Assembly (NCBI GenBank): GCA_018066175.1
Contig: JAGHRV010000002.1
Location: 1-37,823 of the forward strand
Reading direction: 5' to 3'
From: Candidatus Colicola equi
GTDB taxonomy: Bacteria; Bacteroidota; Bacteroidia; Bacteroidales; Paludibacteraceae
DNA: 37,823 nucleotides
The notes under the pieces were generated by a model. That model saw nothing but the letters and a program-made list of their open reading frames with translations. It ran no database searches and was not told where the DNA came from. Below, piece by piece: positions 34,997 through 37,823 of the stretch. The position numbers were made by a program, and so were the translations under genes. Within the stretch, counting starts at the first letter, position 1, and every line of letters starts with the position of its first letter.

Positions 34997-36673
34997 TTAT
35001 TCCATTAATTTCTTATAGTGTATGCGTTTTGGATTGACTGCATCCTCTCCTAAACGGAGTTTTTTGTTCTGTTCATACTCGCTGTAGGAACCTTCAAACC
35101 AATAGACCTTACTATCGCCCTCGTACGCCAATATATGCGTGCATATACGATCTAAGAACCAGCGGTCGTGGCTAATCACAACGGCACATCCGGCAAAGTT
35201 TTCTAAGCCTTCTTCTAATGCACGAAGTGTATTGACATCAATATCATTGGTTGGTTCGTCCAATAATAGCACGTTGGCCTCGGATTTAAGGGTTAATGCC
35301 AAGTGTAGGCGATTACGTTCACCGCCGGACAACATGCCGCATTTTTTCTCTTGGTCTGATCCGGCAAAGTTAAAGCGACTCAGATAAGCTCTGGCCGATA
35401 TCTCGCGTCCGCCTACACGGATATAGTCGGTGCCGTTGGAGATGGTCTCAAATACCGTTTTTTCGGGGTCTATACCTGAGTGCACCTGGTCCACATACCC
35501 TACTTTAACCGTATCTCCTACTTCAAATGTACCTTTATCCACGGTTTCCTGTCCCATTATCATCCTAAACAAGGTGGTTTTTCCTGCCCCATTAGGACCG
35601 ATAATACCCACAATACCGTTAGGTGGCAGCATGAAGTTCATACCTTCAAAAAGGCAGCGTTCACCGAAGGATTTAGCCACATCTACGGCGTTAATCACCT
35701 TATTGCCCAAACGTGGTCCATTGGGAATAAATATCTCCAATTGTTCCTCTCGCTCTTTTTGTTCGGCATTAAGCATCTTATCGTATGCTCCCAAACGTGC
35801 TTTAGACTTAGCCTGACGAGCCTTAGGGGCCATCCTAACCCACTCTAACTCACGTTCCAATGTCTTGCGGCGCTTGCTGGCCTGTTTCTCTTCCATGGCC
35901 ATGCGAGTGGTTTTTTGTTCAAGCCAAGACGAATAATTGCCTTTCCAAGGAATACCTTCGCCGCGATCTAACTCCAATATCCATCCTGCTACATTATCTA
36001 AGAAATAGCGGTCGTGCGTGATACAAATGACCGTTCCTGCATACTGTTGCAGGTGCTGCTCTAACCAATCGATTGATTCGGCATCCAGATGGTTGGTAGG
36101 TTCGTCTAATAATAGGATATCCGGCTGTTGCAATAATAGACGGCATAAGGCAACGCGACGTCTTTCTCCTCCGGAGAGGTTCTTGACGATAGCATCATCG
36201 TCCGGGCAACGTAACGCATCCATGGCACGGTCTAATTTTTGGTCAATATTCCAAGCGTCCACAGCATCCAGTTTGTCTTGCAATTCAGCTTGGCGAGCCA
36301 GCAGTTTATCGTAGTCCGCATTAGGGTCTGCAAAGGCATTATTGATTTCATCGTATTCACGCAGCATATCCATTGTTTCCTGCACACCTTCTTGGACGCA
36401 TTCACGGACTGTTTTTTCGGGGTTTAACTTAGGATCTTGTTCCAAATAACCTACGCTATAGCCTGGGGAAAAGACTACTTGTCCTTCATAATTCTTTTCT
36501 ACACCGGCTATGATCTTCATCAATGTCGATTTACCGGCACCATTTAGACCGATAATGCCGATTTTAGCACCATAGAAGAAACTAAGGTAGATATTGTTTA
36601 ATACTCGTTTTTGTGGTGAAAAGGCCTTACTTACGCCCACCATTGAAAATATGATTTTTTTATCGTCTGCCAT
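34997..36673 (-). CDS. ettA: Energy-dependent translational throttle protein EttA (ABC-F)
   Basis: The 558-residue protein has two ABC ATPase domains and no membrane part. Domain 1 has Walker A GLNGAGKST (residues 42-50) and signature LSGGERRR. Domain 2 has GPNGAGKTT and LSGGERNR, and both have LLLDEPTN. The linker with EWVRMAPKARQAKSKARLGAYDKM is the P-site tRNA interaction motif characteristic of EttA. Length is close to E. coli EttA (555). EttA binds the ribosomal E site and gates the first peptide bond according to the ATP/ADP ratio. It follows the XRE regulator gene after 11 bases, with no promoter between, so the regulator and EttA are one transcript. Confidence 0.95.
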   Translation of the reverse strand: MADDKKIIFSMVGVSKAFSPQKRVLNNIYLSFFYGAKIGIIGLNGAGKSTLMKIIAGVEKNYEGQVVFSPGYSVGYLEQDPKLNPEKTVRECVQEGVQETMDMLREYDEINNAFADPNADYDKLLARQAELQDKLDAVDAWNIDQKLDRAMDALRCPDDDAIVKNLSGGERRRVALCRLLLQQPDILLLDEPTNHLDAESIDWLEQHLQQYAGTVICITHDRYFLDNVAGWILELDRGEGIPWKGNYSSWLEQKTTRMAMEEKQASKRRKTLERELEWVRMAPKARQAKSKARLGAYDKMLNAEQKEREEQLEIFIPNGPRLGNKVINAVDVAKSFGERCLFEGMNFMLPPNGIVGIIGPNGAGKTTLFRMIMGQETVDKGTFEVGDTVKVGYVDQVHSGIDPEKTVFETISNGTDYIRVGGREISARAYLSRFNFAGSDQEKKCGMLSGGERNRLHLALTLKSEANVLLLDEPTNDIDVNTLRALEEGLENFAGCAVVISHDRWFLDRICTHILAYEGDSKVYWFEGSYSEYEQNKKLRLGEDAVNPKRIHYKKLME

Positions 36674-36684
36674 AAGCGTGTTTT

Positions 36685-37095
36685 TTATCTTTCTTCGTAT
36701 GTACCATCTGTATAATAGATAACTATCTTAGCCACTTTTCGTTCGGAAGGAGTGGTTGTAGCTTTGTTTTGTACCGATGAAATCGGCGATTTTTCGACTT
36801 GCACAGCCGGTGCATTAGCCGGTTCCTGGGGATTTTCCGGTTTAATGTCGAATAGGGCTGTTTGTGGTCCATCACCATTTGGACGATACATGGCTCCAAT
36901 GCCTAATATAAGCCAATCCGAGTTGATTGTGCGGAAGCGGTTTAAGACGGCCTGCAATACATCTAAACTCGGGTTATTGCGTCCTCCCATGATATTGGAG
37001 ATGGTTCCGGCACTAATACCGACTTCCTCGGCAAACTGCTTAGCGTTCAGCTTTTCAGCCTCCATAATTTGTTGTAGTCGTTGACGTTCGTTCAT
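36685..37095 (-). CDS. XRE-family helix-turn-helix regulator, Bacteroidetes type
   Basis: The 136-residue protein carries an N-terminal lambda-repressor-like HTH at about residues 4-58 (AKQFAEEVGISAGTISNIMGG, recognition helix, then NNPSLDVLQAVLNRF and NSDWLILGIGAMY). A low-complexity, proline- and alanine-containing linker follows. The C-terminal strand KIVIYYTDGTYEER is a conserved tail in this Bacteroidetes family. I choose the ATG at 37095. The longer frame to 37152 would begin only some seven bases after the predicted transcription start and adds residues that do not look like family sequence. Targets are unknown. Autoregulation at its promoter (partly palindromic TTTGCACATGTGAAAA) is possible. 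ettA is downstream in the same transcript. Confidence 0.85.
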   Translation of the reverse strand: MNERQRLQQIMEAEKLNAKQFAEEVGISAGTISNIMGGRNNPSLDVLQAVLNRFRTINSDWLILGIGAMYRPNGDGPQTALFDIKPENPQEPANAPAVQVEKSPISSVQNKATTTPSERKVAKIVIYYTDGTYEER

Positions 37096-37165
37096 ATTGC
37101 GATATTTTTGATTAATAGACCAGTTGGTAATAAATAATGCGATTTCGCGCATCAGAAATCGACTG

Positions 37166-37197
37166 CAAAATTACGAAAACTTTTTCACATGTGCAAA
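37166..37197 (-). promoter_or_regulatory. Promoter of the XRE regulator/ettA operon
   Basis: On the minus strand, TTTG (37197-37194) and TAATTTTG (37173-37166) are 20 bp apart. The -33 region CACATGTG is self-complementary. The predicted start near 37159 gives a leader of about 60 bases to the ATG at 37095. Confidence 0.75.
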
Positions 37198-37640
37198 TTT
37201 TTAGACAAGTAAATTTCAAGATGCATTAATTTTCATTTGCAAACCACCACCCAGGACTATATCCAACGAAAGCCTAAAAATAACTTAAATAAAAACTTTG
37301 ATTAAATCATATAACCGATTGATATGTATATATTTAAAATAATTACACACCCGTATTTAAGCATAATGCATACTTGATTAATAATCAGTGCCGGCTGTTT
37401 GTTTGATTACTTAACGTATATTTTGCAACATATTGAATAATATGCAGTTATATAGCGAAATAACATCATACGTCAGGTGCCTGTTTGTGCGTATTACTGG
37501 GGATTTTTGGCAAGTGCCGTAAATTCACAAAGTGCATGATGTTGTGCTGAAATAATGTTTATTGTTGTGAATTTGATTAGTGTAAGATGTGTGAATTTTA
37601 GAAATCTATGTCTGTTGAGTGGTTCACTTTTCTACGTCCA
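37198..37640. other. Gene-free AT-rich stretch
   Basis: No open frame with coding character is seen on either strand. The stretch is AT-rich with many stops. The only local structure I find is a perfect 13-base inverted repeat at 37375-37387 (TGATTA, A, TAATCA). It could be the upstream region of a gene beyond the window edge or decayed DNA. Confidence 0.6.
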
Positions 37641-37660
37641 CTACCCTACTCTTTTTTTTA

Positions 37661-37687
37661 GTCGAGGGTCGGTCGAGGGTCGGTCGA
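37661..37687. repeat. 11-bp tandem repeat (two copies plus a partial third)
   Basis: GTCGAGGGTCG occurs at 37661-37671 and again at 37672-37682, followed by GTCGA at 37683-37687, which begins a third unit. A T-run (37652-37659) precedes it. The period of 11 matches roughly one DNA turn, so the copies would face the same side of the helix. Composition is much richer in GC than the preceding 450 bases. Confidence 0.8.
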
Positions 37688-37747
37688 CACTCTCTCGAGG
37701 GGGTCGCACACTAATTAACGCAAACGGAACTGGGGCGCGTCTAAAGT

Positions 37748-37769
37748 TCCGTAGCATCTCCGTAGCATC
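37748..37769. repeat. Second 11-bp tandem repeat (two copies)
   Basis: TCCGTAGCATC is present at 37748-37758 and directly again at 37759-37769, flanked on both sides by CTAAAG/TAAAG. It has the same period as the repeat 60 bases upstream but a different sequence. Paired binding sites for a DNA-binding protein are one possible reading. Confidence 0.75.
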
Positions 37770-37823
37770 TAAAGACCTACTAAACCCCACCGGAAGCCCA
37801 CGAAAAGTGAGGTTTTTGGCAGG

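Larger units (their letters stand above)
37641..37823 (-). other. Frame open to the window edge on the minus strand; doubtful partial coding region
   Basis: Read on the minus strand, 60 codons are open from the window edge to a TAG at 37643-37641, rich in Arg, Pro and Ser (FRRAPVPFALISVRPPRE, STDPRLKKRVG). A plus-strand frame through the last 100 bases is also open. The tandem repeats have period 11, which would shift the frame from copy to copy and so argues against coding. I do not recognise a family, and the true nature depends on sequence beyond the edge. Confidence 0.15.

Noticed and set aside
34984..35001. AT-only inverted repeat (AATAATC/GATTATT) at the ettA stop as a terminator
   Set aside because: The stem contains a single G-C pair per arm, overlaps the stop codon and has no clean T-run after it on the minus strand.
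37096..37152. 19-residue longer N-terminus for the XRE regulator
   Set aside because: It would start about seven bases after the predicted transcription start and does not look like the family N-terminus, which begins at MNERQRLQQIM.

Overview
The window looks like a chromosomal segment of an uncultured member of the Bacteroidota, probably Bacteroidales. Three things support this. The promoters are of the Bacteroidetes type (TTTG at -33, TAnnTTTG at -7). Shine-Dalgarno sites are almost absent. The gene families are typical of the phylum: AddAB-like helicase/nuclease, a V-type ATPase with a DUF2764 protein, an Ig-like lipoprotein, a PepSY-like small protein and an XRE regulator with a conserved C-terminal tail. 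Nearly all of it is conserved housekeeping DNA. I see no insertion sequence, prophage, CRISPR array or integrase.

Layout. 1-219 is the 3' end of a TenA-type thiaminase. 220-473 is a GC-rich, non-coding stretch made of successive stem-loops, followed by a tRNA-Lys(CUU) on the minus strand. 719-8379 is a plus-strand operon: a kinase fused to a RapZ C-terminal domain, a MurU-like nucleotidyltransferase, and the AddA- and AddB-like helicase-nuclease pair. 8456-10063 holds a ROK sugar kinase and a polysaccharide deacetylase. 10064-15317 is a minus-strand operon transcribed in the order YigZ-like protein, acyltransferase, CoaD, S41 protease, Ig-like lipoprotein. 15473-20937 runs forward: PepSY-like periplasmic protein, glycine decarboxylase GcvP, two tandem YitT membrane proteins and a small unknown protein. 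21082-30469 is one long forward operon: V-type ATPase subunits E, DUF2764, A, B, D, I, K, then a beta-CASP ribonuclease and a cation-diffusion-facilitator transporter. 30473-37095 is transcribed on the minus strand: XRE regulator then EttA; FabD; Lon then a CNNM/CBS membrane protein. 37198-37823 has no convincing gene. It is AT-rich, then abruptly GC-rich with two different 11-bp tandem repeats.

How the genes work together. The kinase-RapZ fusion next to a MurU-like enzyme suggests the AmgK/MurU route of cell-wall sugar recycling, with a built-in domain that in E. coli RapZ senses glucosamine-6-phosphate. The V-type ATPase rotor subunit has the side chains known to bind sodium, so a sodium-coupled enzyme is likely. 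Eight promoters can be placed by eye. All have exactly 20 bp between the TTTG-like and TAnnTTTG boxes, and most carry an extended, partly palindromic -33 region. The sugar kinase and V-ATPase promoters share an almost identical 16-bp palindrome there, which may be a regulator site.
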